Positions 24,177-32,195 of a stretch of DNA of 64,000 bases are shown one piece after another. The notes below the pieces were generated by a model. That model had not been told where the DNA came from and searched no databases. It saw nothing but the letters and a program-made list of their open reading frames with translations. The stretch is from positions 1,054,001-1,118,000 of the forward strand of contig CAVWEN010000002.1 of assembly GCA_963754045.1 (NCBI GenBank), in the 5' to 3' direction. The translations under genes and the position numbers were made by a program. Each line of letters begins with the position of its first letter. Position 1 is the stretch's first letter. Origin of the DNA: JALZKA01 sp963754045 (GTDB lineage Bacteria > Actinomycetota > Thermoleophilia > Solirubrobacterales > 70-9).

Positions 24177-24584
24177 GTGACCGGCGCTACGTCGAACCAC
24201 CCCTCGACGAGCGCTTCCGCGGCGCCCGATTCCGCCACGGCCCAGCTGGCCGTGGCCCGGTTTCGCGACGCCTCAGCCGAGATCCGAGGTTGCGCGGTCC
24301 TGGGCCCTGCTGGGCTGTTGGCCGCCACCGGTGACGGCGAGCGGTGGAGCGCGGCGGCGGCCGAGCTGCTCGAGGCCGCCGACGCGGCGGCGGGCGGCAT
24401 CGCGAGCAACGCCCACGTCGCGACCGAGGAGGGCGAGGTATACGTCGTTCGGCTGGCCGGTCTCGCGATGGTCGCCGTGACCGACCGTTTCACACTCGCG
24501 TCCCTGGTGCTAGCCGACCTGCGCGCCGCGCTGCGCGGCCTGCTGATTGCCCCGCCCCATGCCTCTGAGCGGGAGGCGGCGTGA
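24177..24584 (+). CDS. Roadblock/LC7-like small protein
   Basis: This 135-residue protein has an alternating helix/strand pattern (EIRGCAVLGPAGLLAATGD, a long Ala-rich helix, GEVYVVRLAGLAMVAVTDRF, then a final helix) that resembles the roadblock/LC7 or profilin-like fold used with small Ras-like GTPases in actinobacteria and myxobacteria. No GTPase or sensor kinase gene is next to it. The message appears leaderless. It overlaps the next small gene by four bases. The family call is by pattern, not by a diagnostic motif. Confidence 0.5.
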   Translation: MTGATSNHPSTSASAAPDSATAQLAVARFRDASAEIRGCAVLGPAGLLAATGDGERWSAAAAELLEAADAAAGGIASNAHVATEEGEVYVVRLAGLAMVAVTDRFTLASLVLADLRAALRGLLIAPPHASEREAA

Positions 24585-24790
24585 TGCAGAAGCCGCATCG
24601 CTTTGTCGTCGAGCGCGTCTCCGGATATGCCGACGAGGCTGCGGCCTACCTGCGACGGCGCAGGATGACCCGCAAGCCATTCGCGCGGGTTTATGCGCCA
24701 GGAGGTGCCGGCTCCGCCCATTCGGCGGAGACGGATGAAGGGCGCCGCTTGTTCCTAGCGGCCGCCAGTCTGATCGACGTCGCGCGCTAG
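24581..24790 (+). CDS. Hypothetical small basic protein
   Basis: This 69-residue protein starts at GTG 24581, overlapping the roadblock-like stop, or at the ATG directly after. It is Arg/Ala-rich (YADEAAAYLRRRRMTRKPFA) with no known motif. Translational coupling to the upstream gene suggests the two act together. Nothing else can be said of its role. Confidence 0.5.
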   Translation: MMQKPHRFVVERVSGYADEAAAYLRRRRMTRKPFARVYAPGGAGSAHSAETDEGRRLFLAAASLIDVAR

Positions 24791-24801
24791 GGCGGACGCC
24801 G

Positions 24802-25194
24802 CTACTCAGGCCAGAAGTCGTCCTGCTGTTCGCCCGGTGGGTCGTCCAGGCGGGTCGAGAAGATCACGACCTCCGCGTCGGTATCGGTGTCGTTGTGGAC
24901 CGAGTAGTGCTCTTCGCCGGTCATCCGCACCGCCGTCTGCGGGCCCGCTTCGAAGACGTCGTCGCCGACCTTGAACGTCAGTGTGCCCGCGACCACGAGA
25001 TAAATCTCCTCCTGGCCGGGATGGCGGTGGCCGTAGCTGCCGCGCCCGCCGGTTCCGGCCGGCATCAACCGCCAGCTGAAAGAGACCTGCTCGGTGTCGA
25101 GCGCCTCCGAATACCAGCGCATTTCGCCAAAGCCGTCGTATTCGGCCATCCAGTCGGAGGCCTGCTCGCGGGTGGCGATCGTGTAGCCGGCCAT
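24802..25194 (-). CDS. Cupin-domain protein
   Basis: This 130-residue single-domain cupin has the two motifs YGHRHPGQEEIYLVVAG (with His, His and Glu metal ligands) and HYSVHNDTDTDAEVVIF. A preceding FSWRLMPAGTGG strand is typical. Such small cupins bind a metal or a small ligand; no reaction can be assigned. Its ATG overlaps the stop of the upstream acidic-protein gene by one base (TGATG), so the two are co-translated, in a likely three-gene operon with the membrane protein starting at 26025. Confidence 0.8.
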   Translation of the reverse strand: MAGYTIATREQASDWMAEYDGFGEMRWYSEALDTEQVSFSWRLMPAGTGGRGSYGHRHPGQEEIYLVVAGTLTFKVGDDVFEAGPQTAVRMTGEEHYSVHNDTDTDAEVVIFSTRLDDPPGEQQDDFWPE

Positions 25195-25538
25195 CAGTCC
25201 TCGGGCTCTGGATCCGGCTCCGGGCCTTGCTCTTCTGCATCGACCTCGTCGTCGTGGGTCTGCTCGAGCGCGGTCTCTGAGACCGAAGCGGAGGTGGCCG
25301 GGTGGTAGTGGGTCTGAAACTCTTCGAGGGTCTTCCCGAGAGCGTCCTCGTCAACCGGGATCTCGTCCGAGACCCGAACCCAGTCGGTGCCCTCGTATGC
25401 GTCCAGGTCGAAGACCTCCTGATCGATGGTGGTCGAGTCGTCGACGATCACGACCACCTCGGTCTGAGGATTGAAGTACGTCCCCGGTCGCACGACCAGG
25501 TCGTCCAGCTCGACTATCTCCTCACGTGTCTCAGGCAT
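25194..25538 (-). CDS. Hypothetical acidic protein
   Basis: This 114-residue, very acidic protein has a beta-rich first half (ELDDLVVRPGTYFNPQTEVV, VVIVDDSTTIDQEVFDLD) and a low-complexity Glu/Asp/Pro tail. The first half shows a repeated 'F.P.TEV..VVDDS' flavour that may form a small beta domain. No family was recognised. It sits in the middle of a three-gene operon and overlaps the cupin gene. Confidence 0.6.
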   Translation of the reverse strand: MPETREEIVELDDLVVRPGTYFNPQTEVVVIVDDSTTIDQEVFDLDAYEGTDWVRVSDEIPVDEDALGKTLEEFQTHYHPATSASVSETALEQTHDDEVDAEEQGPEPDPEPED

Positions 25539-25554
25539 TCGATGACGGACGGTA

Positions 25555-26025
25555 CTACTGACCGAGACTTTCCAGCTCGCCGAGCTGACGCTGGACCTCG
25601 GCGTCCACGTCCAGCGGCTCGCGTCCCATCCTGACCCGGCGTTCGTTGGACGCCTTCACCAGGTCGCGTATCTCGACTACGAGTTGCGCATCGGAGCCCA
25701 GCGCCGCTCCCGCGCTCGCCTGTTCTGAGGCGAGCAGGCGCTGCAGTTCAACCTCGATCTCGATCGGCTTCTCTCCGCGCTTACGCTGGCGATAGGCCTT
25801 GCCCTCCAGAAACTGCCGGATCTCGGCCTCTCGCTGTTCCTCGGAGATTGGCTGCGTGGCGACGCCGGCCACCTTCTGCGGGAAGTCCTGCTCAAGTGAG
25901 AGTGGCCCCTTCCCGATCTGCTTGAACACCGCCCCCGCGCCCAGAAAGCTGAAGACGACGACGGGGAAGGCGACCAGCGTGACGAGGAGGATCACCTCTC
26001 CATTCGAGATCGCCAATAGGTCCAC
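25555..26025 (-). CDS. Membrane-anchored protein with duplicated helical segment
   Basis: This protein has 156 residues if translation begins at GTG 26025, which lies seven bases after a TAACCT hexamer (26038-26033). One membrane helix (EVILLVTLVAFPVVVFSFLG) is followed by a cytoplasmic part. It holds two similar segments: EIRQFLEGKAYRQRKRGEKP with its continuation, and EIRDLVKASNERRVRMGREP with its continuation, both ending in an E-x-QR-x-L pattern. The repeat suggests an ancient duplication. The function of this actinobacterial-type module is unknown. It is first in a likely operon with the acidic protein and the cupin. Confidence 0.6.
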   Translation of the reverse strand: MDLLAISNGEVILLVTLVAFPVVVFSFLGAGAVFKQIGKGPLSLEQDFPQKVAGVATQPISEEQREAEIRQFLEGKAYRQRKRGEKPIEIEVELQRLLASEQASAGAALGSDAQLVVEIRDLVKASNERRVRMGREPLDVDAEVQRQLGELESLGQ

Positions 26026-26068
26026 CAAAGACAGGTTACGGGCGCTATCCTTGCGACGTCCTAGCCGG

Positions 26069-26084
26069 TTGACTGACCAGTCAA
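26069..26084. promoter_or_regulatory. TetR-type operator upstream of the acyl-CoA dehydrogenase
   Basis: TTGACTG and CAGTCAA form a perfect inverted repeat around AC. It centres about 38 bases before the GTG start of the dehydrogenase, and the sequence has the shape of sites bound by TetR-family regulators of acyl-CoA genes. No intact TetR gene is in the window. Confidence 0.6.
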
Positions 26085-26114
26085 TCACCCACTCGACAAG
26101 GAGCTTTCAGAAAA

Positions 26115-27338
26115 GTGGATTTCACCCTCACCGATGAGCAGAAGGACCTTCGCGAGCTGGCCCACAACTTCGCCGAGAAGGAGATTCGCCCGGTCGCCTG
26201 GGAGCTCGACAAGGAAGGCACCTGGCCGCAGGAGATCATCGAGAAGGCCTGGGAGGTCGGCTTGATGAACACGCACGTGTCCGAGGAGTACGGCGGGCCG
26301 GGCCTCGACTTCCTTTCCGGCTGCCTGATCGAGGAGGAGTTCGGCTGGGGATGCTCCGGCGTCGGCACCTCGCTCGCCGCCAACGGCCTGGCGATGACGC
26401 CGGTCGCGCTCGGCGGCTCCGACGAGATCAAGAAGGAGTACCTCGGGATGCTCACGGAGGGCCCCAAGCTCGCCTCATTCTGCCTGACCGAGCCCGACGC
26501 GGGCTCCGATGTGTCCGGCATGAAGACGACCGCGAAGAAGGTCGGCGATAAGTGGGTGCTGAACGGCTCCAAGTGCTTTATCACCAACGGCTCGCACGCC
26601 GACTGGTTCACGGTCTACGCGAAGACCGACAAGGACGCCGGCCACCGCGGTATCACCGCCTTCGTCGTGCCTCGGGACGACACCGTCACGATCGACAAGA
26701 AGGAGGACAAGCTCGGTCAGCGCGCGTCCAACACCGCCACCGTGGTTTTCAACGAGACCGAGATTCCCGCGGCCAACCTCCTCGGTGAGGAGAACAAGGG
26801 CTTCAAGCTCGCGATGATGACCCTCGACCGAACCCGTCCGGGCGTCGCGGCGATGGCCGTCGGCATTGGTCGCGCCGCGTTTGAGTTCGCGTGCGACTAC
26901 TCCAAGGAGCGCGTCCAGTTCGGCGTCCCGATCGCGATGCACCAGGCCGTCTCGTTCATGATCGCCGACATGGCGACCAAGGTCGAGGCCGGGCGCCTGC
27001 TCACCTGGCAGTCCGCGGCCCTGCTCGACAACGGGATCCGGAACACCCTCGCGTGCTCGCACGCCAAGCGCTTCGCGGCCGACTCGGCGATGGAGATCAC
27101 CGTTGACGCGGTTCAGGTCTACGGCGGCTACGGCTTCATCAAGGACTACCCGGTCGAGAAGTTGATGCGCGACGCGAAGATCATGCAGCTCTACGAAGGA
27201 ACCTCCCAGATCCAGCGCCTCGTGATCGCGAAGGAAGTGCTGATGGGCCGCAACGTCAACGAGCCCCTCCCCGAGGCCGTCGCCGCGCAAACCGCGGCAG
27301 CGGCCAAGGAATCCGAGACGGCCGCAGCCGCGGTCTGA
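26115..27338 (+). CDS. Acyl-CoA dehydrogenase
   Basis: This 407-residue flavoenzyme performs the first step of fatty-acid or branched-chain acyl-CoA oxidation. The GTG at 26115 follows an AAGGAG site at good spacing. MDFTLTDEQKDLREL opens the N-terminal helical domain. FCLTEPDAGSDVSGMKTTA and KWVLNGSKCFITNG are the FAD/substrate loops, and YGGYGFIKDYPVEKLMRDAK is the C-terminal signature. YEGTSQIQRLVIAKE carries the expected catalytic Glu. Chain-length specificity is not readable. It is probably repressed through the TetR-like site upstream and ends before a strong stem-loop. Confidence 0.95.
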   Translation: MDFTLTDEQKDLRELAHNFAEKEIRPVAWELDKEGTWPQEIIEKAWEVGLMNTHVSEEYGGPGLDFLSGCLIEEEFGWGCSGVGTSLAANGLAMTPVALGGSDEIKKEYLGMLTEGPKLASFCLTEPDAGSDVSGMKTTAKKVGDKWVLNGSKCFITNGSHADWFTVYAKTDKDAGHRGITAFVVPRDDTVTIDKKEDKLGQRASNTATVVFNETEIPAANLLGEENKGFKLAMMTLDRTRPGVAAMAVGIGRAAFEFACDYSKERVQFGVPIAMHQAVSFMIADMATKVEAGRLLTWQSAALLDNGIRNTLACSHAKRFAADSAMEITVDAVQVYGGYGFIKDYPVEKLMRDAKIMQLYEGTSQIQRLVIAKEVLMGRNVNEPLPEAVAAQTAAAAKESETAAAAV

Positions 27339-27387
27339 AGCAGGGCGCCAACCGGCTCGGCCTCCGGGTCGAGCGATCGGTGAAACG

Positions 27388-27424
27388 GACGGGGAGAGGG
27401 GCTCCCCCTGACCCCTCTCCCGTC
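27388..27424 (+). terminator. Strong stem-loop after the acyl-CoA dehydrogenase
   Basis: GACGGGGAGAGGGG (27388-27401) pairs with CCCCTCTCCCGTC (27412-27424), with a single bulged G and a ten-base loop. No T-run follows, so termination may need a factor. The rest of the 218-base gap (27339-27556) shows only the TATAGT before padR. Confidence 0.6.
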
Positions 27425-27556
27425 TACCCCCCGCTTACGGCGGCCCCCCGTCCGCAGCACGTACTTTCGAGCACAGGGACCGCAGGAACTGTGACCTGGG
27501 TACGCCCCGGGCTCCATATTCGGTGAGCCGCGTCACGTAACGGGCCTATAGTCCGC

Positions 27557-28015
27557 GTGCCCGTGCCGGAGAAGCTCTCGAAACCCGTCTCGGACGCCGT
27601 CGCGCGCGCGCGCAGGCCTGAGTCCGATCCACCCAGCCGTGGTGCGGGCCGCTCGCTCGATGTCTTCGGCGGCGCGTTGCGCAGGCGGGACGTCTTCCCG
27701 CTGCTGGTTCTTCACCTGATCACGAGCGAGCGGGCATACGGCAACCTCCTGATCGAGCGCATCGAGGCGATCACCGAGGGCGCGATCTCGGTCAACCCGA
27801 ACACCATCTACCCGCTGCTGCGCGACCTCGAAGAGCGTGGCATGATTCGCGGGGAGTGGGAGCATCCGGATCGCCGCACCCGCCGTTTCTACGCGATCAC
27901 CGCGGCCGGCAAACGCGAGCACAAGCGCCTCCGCGCGGAACTTGAGCCCTTCCTCGACTCCGTGATCCGCTCGGTCAGCCTGATCAAATCCGAGATCTAC
28001 CCGGACGGGAACTAG
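27557..28015 (+). CDS. PadR-family transcriptional regulator
   Basis: This is a 152-residue winged-helix repressor. After a charged, disordered N-terminus come DVFPLLVLHLITSERAYGNL, NPNTIYPLLRDLEERGMIRG, and then YAITAAGKREHKRLR, the standard PadR recognition helix and wing. The GTG at 27557 is close to a TATAGT hexamer (27547-27552); the next in-frame GTG at 27563 gives more usual leaderless spacing and is an equal candidate. The C-terminal PadR dimer helix is short. It is followed after four bases by an SRPBCC gene, probably co-transcribed. Confidence 0.85.
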   Translation: MPVPEKLSKPVSDAVARARRPESDPPSRGAGRSLDVFGGALRRRDVFPLLVLHLITSERAYGNLLIERIEAITEGAISVNPNTIYPLLRDLEERGMIRGEWEHPDRRTRRFYAITAAGKREHKRLRAELEPFLDSVIRSVSLIKSEIYPDGN

Positions 28016-28019
28016 AGCC

Positions 28020-28463
28020 GTGGCCGTCGTCGAGGCCTCCGTCGAGGTGGACCTGTCGCTCGCGGAGACCTGGGACGTGTTCTTCGACCAGGTTCGCTGG
28101 CCATCCTGGGTGGACGGGTTCGCGAAGGTGGTCGCCGACGAGGGCTATCCCGAGGAAGGCGGCACGCTGCGCTGGCAGTCGATCCCGGCGGGACGCGGAG
28201 AAGTGAGCGAGCGCGTACTCGAACACGAGCACCGCCGCCGCCACCTCATCGCGTTCACCGATCCGGCGACTGGAGGGGAGTTGGTGACCACCTTCTCTAT
28301 CGCAGGCGAAGGCACGGTGGTCGAGCAAAAGCTCGACTATCGACTGAGTGAGCGAGGCCCGCTGTCGTGGCTGGCGTCGGTCTTCTTTGTCAAGTCCCAG
28401 CTCCGCGCTTCGATGCATCGTTCTCTGGTCGCGTTCAAGAATGAGGCCGAGGCCCTCGAGTAG
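28020..28463 (+). CDS. SRPBCC (START-like/polyketide cyclase) domain protein
   Basis: This 147-residue single-domain protein has the helix-grip pattern: VEASVEVDLSLAETWDVFFD, then WPSWVDGFAKV, GGTLRWQSIP and a C-terminal helix (LRASMHRSLVAFKNEAEAL). These domains bind hydrophobic ligands such as fatty acids or polyketides. It starts with GTG four bases after the PadR stop, so it may be the regulator's partner or target. No catalytic residues are evident. Confidence 0.78.
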   Translation: MAVVEASVEVDLSLAETWDVFFDQVRWPSWVDGFAKVVADEGYPEEGGTLRWQSIPAGRGEVSERVLEHEHRRRHLIAFTDPATGGELVTTFSIAGEGTVVEQKLDYRLSERGPLSWLASVFFVKSQLRASMHRSLVAFKNEAEALE

Positions 28464-28528
28464 CTGGTACGAGCCAGTAGATTGCGGCCCGCCGTTTTCC
28501 GTAATCCTCACGCTCAGATCGGAGTCAC

Positions 28529-30529
28529 ATGTTCGTCTTCAAGGCCGCAGTCGTCGGTGCCGGAACCATGGGTGGCGAGATCGCTCAGGCGATTGCCGCA
28601 GCGGATATCCCGGTCGTCCTGAAGGACATCAAGCAGGAGTTCGTCGACGCCGGTCTGGAGAAGGCGCGCGAGGTGACCGAGGGCCAGGTTGCCCGCCTCG
28701 TGAAGAAGGAGAAGATCACCCAGGACCAGGCCGACGAACAGGTCGAGGCGTTAATGGCCCGAATCCACGGCACCACGAGCTACGAGGGCTTCGGCGACGT
28801 GGACTTCGTGATCGAGGCCGCGCCCGAACGAATGGAGATCAAGCAGGCGGTCTTCGGCGAGCTCGATGCGGTGACCCCTGGCCACGCCATCCTGGCCTCC
28901 AATACCTCGTCGCTTTCGATCACCGAGATGGGCGACGCGACATTGCGCCCCCACAAGGTCGTCGGGTTCCACTTCTTCTACCCAGCCTCGGTAATGCCGC
29001 TCGTCGAGATCGTCGCCGGTGAGGACACGGACGAGGAGACGCTTCAGGTCGCGCTCAACTTCGCGCAGACCATCCGCAAGCAGCCGATCACCTGCGGTGA
29101 GGTCCCTGGCTTCGTCGTCAACCGGATCCTGAACTCCGCGGTCGGTGAGATCTGGCGCGCTCAGGAGGAGCGAGGGCTCTCGATCAAAAAGATCGACGAG
29201 GCGGTGGGCGCCCAGAACGTTGCGCCGATGGGTCCGTTCTTCCTCGTGGATCTGCTGGGTCTCGACACCGTGCTGCACGTTGCAGAGCACCTGAATGAGT
29301 CCTACGGGGACAGCTTCTACGTCCACCAGGGCCACAAGCAGCTCGTTGCTGACGGCAAGCTGGGAGCAAAGAGCGGCGGCAGCGGCTTCTACGAAAACGG
29401 CGAACCGCAGATCGAGGGCGATGGTGAGCCCGATGGTGAGGCGCTGGCCGAGCTGATGTCGCTGAAGGCGCTGGTGGAGTCGTGCCTCGTGCTCGAGGAG
29501 GGCGTCTGCACGGTCCGCGAGATCGACCTCGGGATGATGGCCGGCGCCGGCATGGATCCGCGCCGCGGCATCTTCCCGCCGTTCATGCGGGCCGACGCGA
29601 CCGGCCTGAACGTGGTGCTGGAGAAGCTCGAGGCGGCGGAGGCCGAGCACGGTGAGCGCTTCGCGCCGCCCGTGACCCTGAGGCGCCTGGTCGCCCAGGG
29701 CCGCACGGGTCAGGCGAGCGGCCAGGGCTTCTACGCGTACCCGCAGGCCGACGAGGGCGAGCAGACGGACACCGTCAAGCTCGAGACCCGTGACGGCTAT
29801 GCGATCGCGTGGCTGGCGAACCCGCCGATGAACGCGGTCTCGCCGCAGGTGGTGAAGGATCTCGGGACCGTGTGGGAGCGGGTCACAGCCGCCGGCGACA
29901 TCGGCGCGCTCGTGATCGCCTCGTCGATTCCGGTCGTCTACTCGGCGGGCGCCGACATCAAGGCGTTCACCCAGATGGACGAGTCCAGCGGCGCCGAGCT
30001 GATCGACTCTGGACACGGACTCCTGCGCGACTTCGGCAAGTCCCGCGTGGCGACGATCGCGGCGGTCAACTCGATCGCGTTCGGCGGCGGCTGCGAGCTG
30101 GCGATGGCATGCGACTTCCGGATTGCGGCGCAGTCGGCGATTTTCGGCCAGCCGGAGATCAAGCTCGGGATCATCCCTGGGTTCGGCGGCACCCAGCGCC
30201 TGCCCCGCTTGGTCGGCCCGCATCGCGCGCTGGAGATGAACCTGGTCGGTGACGCGATCTCCGCGGCCGACGCGTTCGAGTTCGGACTCGTGAGCCGGAT
30301 CGTGCCCGACCACGAGCTCTTCGACGAGGCCACGGCCTGGGCGCGCAAGCTCGCCCAGCAGGCGCCCCTGGCCGTCGAGCAGATCAAGCGCGTGTCGCAC
30401 CAGGGCGACATCGACGATGGCATCGACGCCGAAAAGGCCGGGTTTGCCGCCGCGTTTACGACCGAGGACGCCAAGGAGGGCATCTCCGCCTTCCTCGGCA
30501 AGCGCAAGGCCAACTGGCAGGGCCGCTGA
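28529..30529 (+). CDS. Fused 3-hydroxyacyl-CoA dehydrogenase / enoyl-CoA hydratase (dehydrogenase first)
   Basis: This 666-residue bifunctional beta-oxidation enzyme begins with an NAD-binding fold (AAVVGAGTMGGEIAQAIA). VVGFHFFYPASVMPLVEIVA holds the catalytic His, and two 3-hydroxyacyl-CoA dehydrogenase C-terminal domains run to about residue 400. Residues about 410-666 are a crotonase: AGADIKAFTQM forms the oxyanion hole, FGGGCELAMACDFRI and FGQPEIKLGIIPGFGGTQRL carry both catalytic glutamates. The domain order is the reverse of enterobacterial FadB and like Bacillus FadN, but shorter. GGAG precedes the ATG. It overlaps the sirtuin gene by one base (TGATG), so the two are co-translated. Confidence 0.93.
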   Translation: MFVFKAAVVGAGTMGGEIAQAIAAADIPVVLKDIKQEFVDAGLEKAREVTEGQVARLVKKEKITQDQADEQVEALMARIHGTTSYEGFGDVDFVIEAAPERMEIKQAVFGELDAVTPGHAILASNTSSLSITEMGDATLRPHKVVGFHFFYPASVMPLVEIVAGEDTDEETLQVALNFAQTIRKQPITCGEVPGFVVNRILNSAVGEIWRAQEERGLSIKKIDEAVGAQNVAPMGPFFLVDLLGLDTVLHVAEHLNESYGDSFYVHQGHKQLVADGKLGAKSGGSGFYENGEPQIEGDGEPDGEALAELMSLKALVESCLVLEEGVCTVREIDLGMMAGAGMDPRRGIFPPFMRADATGLNVVLEKLEAAEAEHGERFAPPVTLRRLVAQGRTGQASGQGFYAYPQADEGEQTDTVKLETRDGYAIAWLANPPMNAVSPQVVKDLGTVWERVTAAGDIGALVIASSIPVVYSAGADIKAFTQMDESSGAELIDSGHGLLRDFGKSRVATIAAVNSIAFGGGCELAMACDFRIAAQSAIFGQPEIKLGIIPGFGGTQRLPRLVGPHRALEMNLVGDAISAADAFEFGLVSRIVPDHELFDEATAWARKLAQQAPLAVEQIKRVSHQGDIDDGIDAEKAGFAAAFTTEDAKEGISAFLGKRKANWQGR

Positions 30530-31290
30530 TGACGACCGTCGCCACGCCCGAGGCCGCGCAGCAGCGGCTGGCGGGCCTCATCCGCGACGCCGGTAGCGTC
30601 GTCGCCCTGACCGGGGCGGGGATCTCCGTCCCGTCGGGGATTCCCGACTTCCGCACGCCCGGCACCGGGCTGTGGGAGAACGTCGATCCGATGGAGGTGG
30701 CGCACATCGACGCCTTCCACGGTGACACCGCTCGCTTCTGGAGCTTCTACCGGCCGCGCTTCGAGGACCTGGCGGCCAAACGCCCCAATCGCGCCCACGA
30801 GGTCCTGGCCGAGCTCGAACGCCGGGGCCGCCTCGACGCCGTGATCACACAGAACATCGACCGCTTGCATACCGCGGCCGGATCCGAGCGCGTGGTTGAG
30901 GTGCACGGATCGATCGCAACATCGAGCTGTACCAGCTGTGGTTGTACCTACGAGCTGGAGCGCGTTTCCGCCCTGTTTGACGAGGACGGCGTGGCGAGCT
31001 GCGACGGCTGCATGGGCAAGGTCAAGCCGGACGTGGTCCTGTTCGGTGAGTTTCTGCCAGAGATGGCGATGGCAGAGGCGCAGGCGCTCTGCGAACGTGC
31101 CGATCTCGTCCTCTGCATCGGCTCCTCGCTCGAGGTCTATCCGGTGGCAGGGTTGCCTAGCGCGGTGCTGAACCGCGGCGGCAAGCTCGCGATCGTCACC
31201 CAGGGCCCGACGCCCTACGACCCCGATGCGACAGTCAAGCTTGACGGCGACGTGGTCACGGAGCTCGAAGGCGTGCTCGCAGCTCTGTAG
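30529..31290 (+). CDS. Sirtuin (NAD-dependent protein deacylase)
   Basis: This 253-residue SIR2-family enzyme carries GAGISVPSGIPDFR and TQNIDRLHTAAG, which bind NAD. His126 in VEVHGSI is the general base. Cys134, Cys137, Cys158 and Cys161 form the structural zinc site. GSSLEVYPVAGLP closes the NAD pocket. The Ala-Arg/Tyr pair that marks desuccinylases is not obvious in the N-terminal loop, so deacetylation is more likely, though this is uncertain. It is translationally coupled to the beta-oxidation enzyme, hinting that it controls acylated metabolic enzymes. Confidence 0.93.
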   Translation: MTTVATPEAAQQRLAGLIRDAGSVVALTGAGISVPSGIPDFRTPGTGLWENVDPMEVAHIDAFHGDTARFWSFYRPRFEDLAAKRPNRAHEVLAELERRGRLDAVITQNIDRLHTAAGSERVVEVHGSIATSSCTSCGCTYELERVSALFDEDGVASCDGCMGKVKPDVVLFGEFLPEMAMAEAQALCERADLVLCIGSSLEVYPVAGLPSAVLNRGGKLAIVTQGPTPYDPDATVKLDGDVVTELEGVLAAL

Positions 31291-31313
31291 TTCGGGGTCA
31301 GGCCCTTCTACAT

Positions 31314-32165
31314 TCAGCTGAAGGCCGTGCGGCGGCGCAGGACGCGCTCACACACGGCGAGCGTCTCGGCCACCTCGGCTGCACGTTCGGGCGTCAGCGG
31401 GCCGCACAGGGCCTCGTTGGCACCGTCGCCGGTGGCTGGGCGCATTTCCTCAAGGTAGGCGAGATCCTCCTCCTGCCCTTCCTGCTGGAGGGCTGGGGTC
31501 TCTGCCAGGAGAGCCTCGAGCGCAACCCGCAGCTGCAAGGCGGCCTCCCGATCGCGCCCGGCGTTGACGTCGGTACGCCCGCGCAGCAGTAGCTCCTCGC
31601 AGGCGAGTGGCCGCTCACGCCCGCTCATCAGGGCAGCGAAGCGCTCCTGCGGTCGCAACGCCGCGGCGCGACTCTGGCGCGGCTGCTCGTTGGGAAGTTC
31701 GATCGCCTCCTCCCAGTCGCCGTCCACCAGCCGTTCCCCGTCGCCGAAGCCGATGCGCGACGCCAAGGCGGACTCGAGTGCAGGGTCGGCCAGCGAAGCG
31801 TCGGCGGCCGCCACGCGTCGCGATGCGATCGCGCCGGTTGCCCGGACGATCGCCTCCGCGACCAACTCGTCGCGCCGTTCCTCGTCGTCGCGCAGCGCGG
31901 TCAGCCACGCCACGCCGTCCCCGTCGAGCTGGACGGCTTCGACCACCGTCAGCTCGGTCACGGGCACCACGCGCTCCTCGTTGTGCTTGGCGGGTTTTGG
32001 TCTCGGCCGGCGTATGCGGCGGCGGGGCGGGGGAGAGGCCCCGAAGCTGCGGACGATCAGTACGGCCTGGGGCTTGTCGGCGCCGAACGTCCGGACCGGG
32101 TAGCGCCCGTCGTCGATCCCGGTGGTGCCGGGTAGCTCGAACTGGACGAAGGCGAAGCGGCTCAT
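31314..32165 (-). CDS. Hypothetical protein
   Basis: This 283-residue soluble protein of no recognised family has a beta-rich N-terminus (SRFAFVQFELPGTTGIDDGR, QAVLIVRSFGA). It continues with a basic Pro/Arg linker, a conserved-looking segment (TELTVVEAVQLDGDGVAWL) and a long helical C-terminal half. That half contains ALQLRVALEALLAETPA and a hinge of acidic residues (QQEGQEEDLAYLEEM). It converges on the sirtuin gene and lies 30 bases downstream of the murein hydrolase gene, so it may share its transcript. No catalytic motif is seen. Confidence 0.6.
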   Translation of the reverse strand: MSRFAFVQFELPGTTGIDDGRYPVRTFGADKPQAVLIVRSFGASPPPRRRIRRPRPKPAKHNEERVVPVTELTVVEAVQLDGDGVAWLTALRDDEERRDELVAEAIVRATGAIASRRVAAADASLADPALESALASRIGFGDGERLVDGDWEEAIELPNEQPRQSRAAALRPQERFAALMSGRERPLACEELLLRGRTDVNAGRDREAALQLRVALEALLAETPALQQEGQEEDLAYLEEMRPATGDGANEALCGPLTPERAAEVAETLAVCERVLRRRTAFS

Positions 32166-32195
32166 CGGCCGGAGCCCACGGCTATTACCGGGTGA

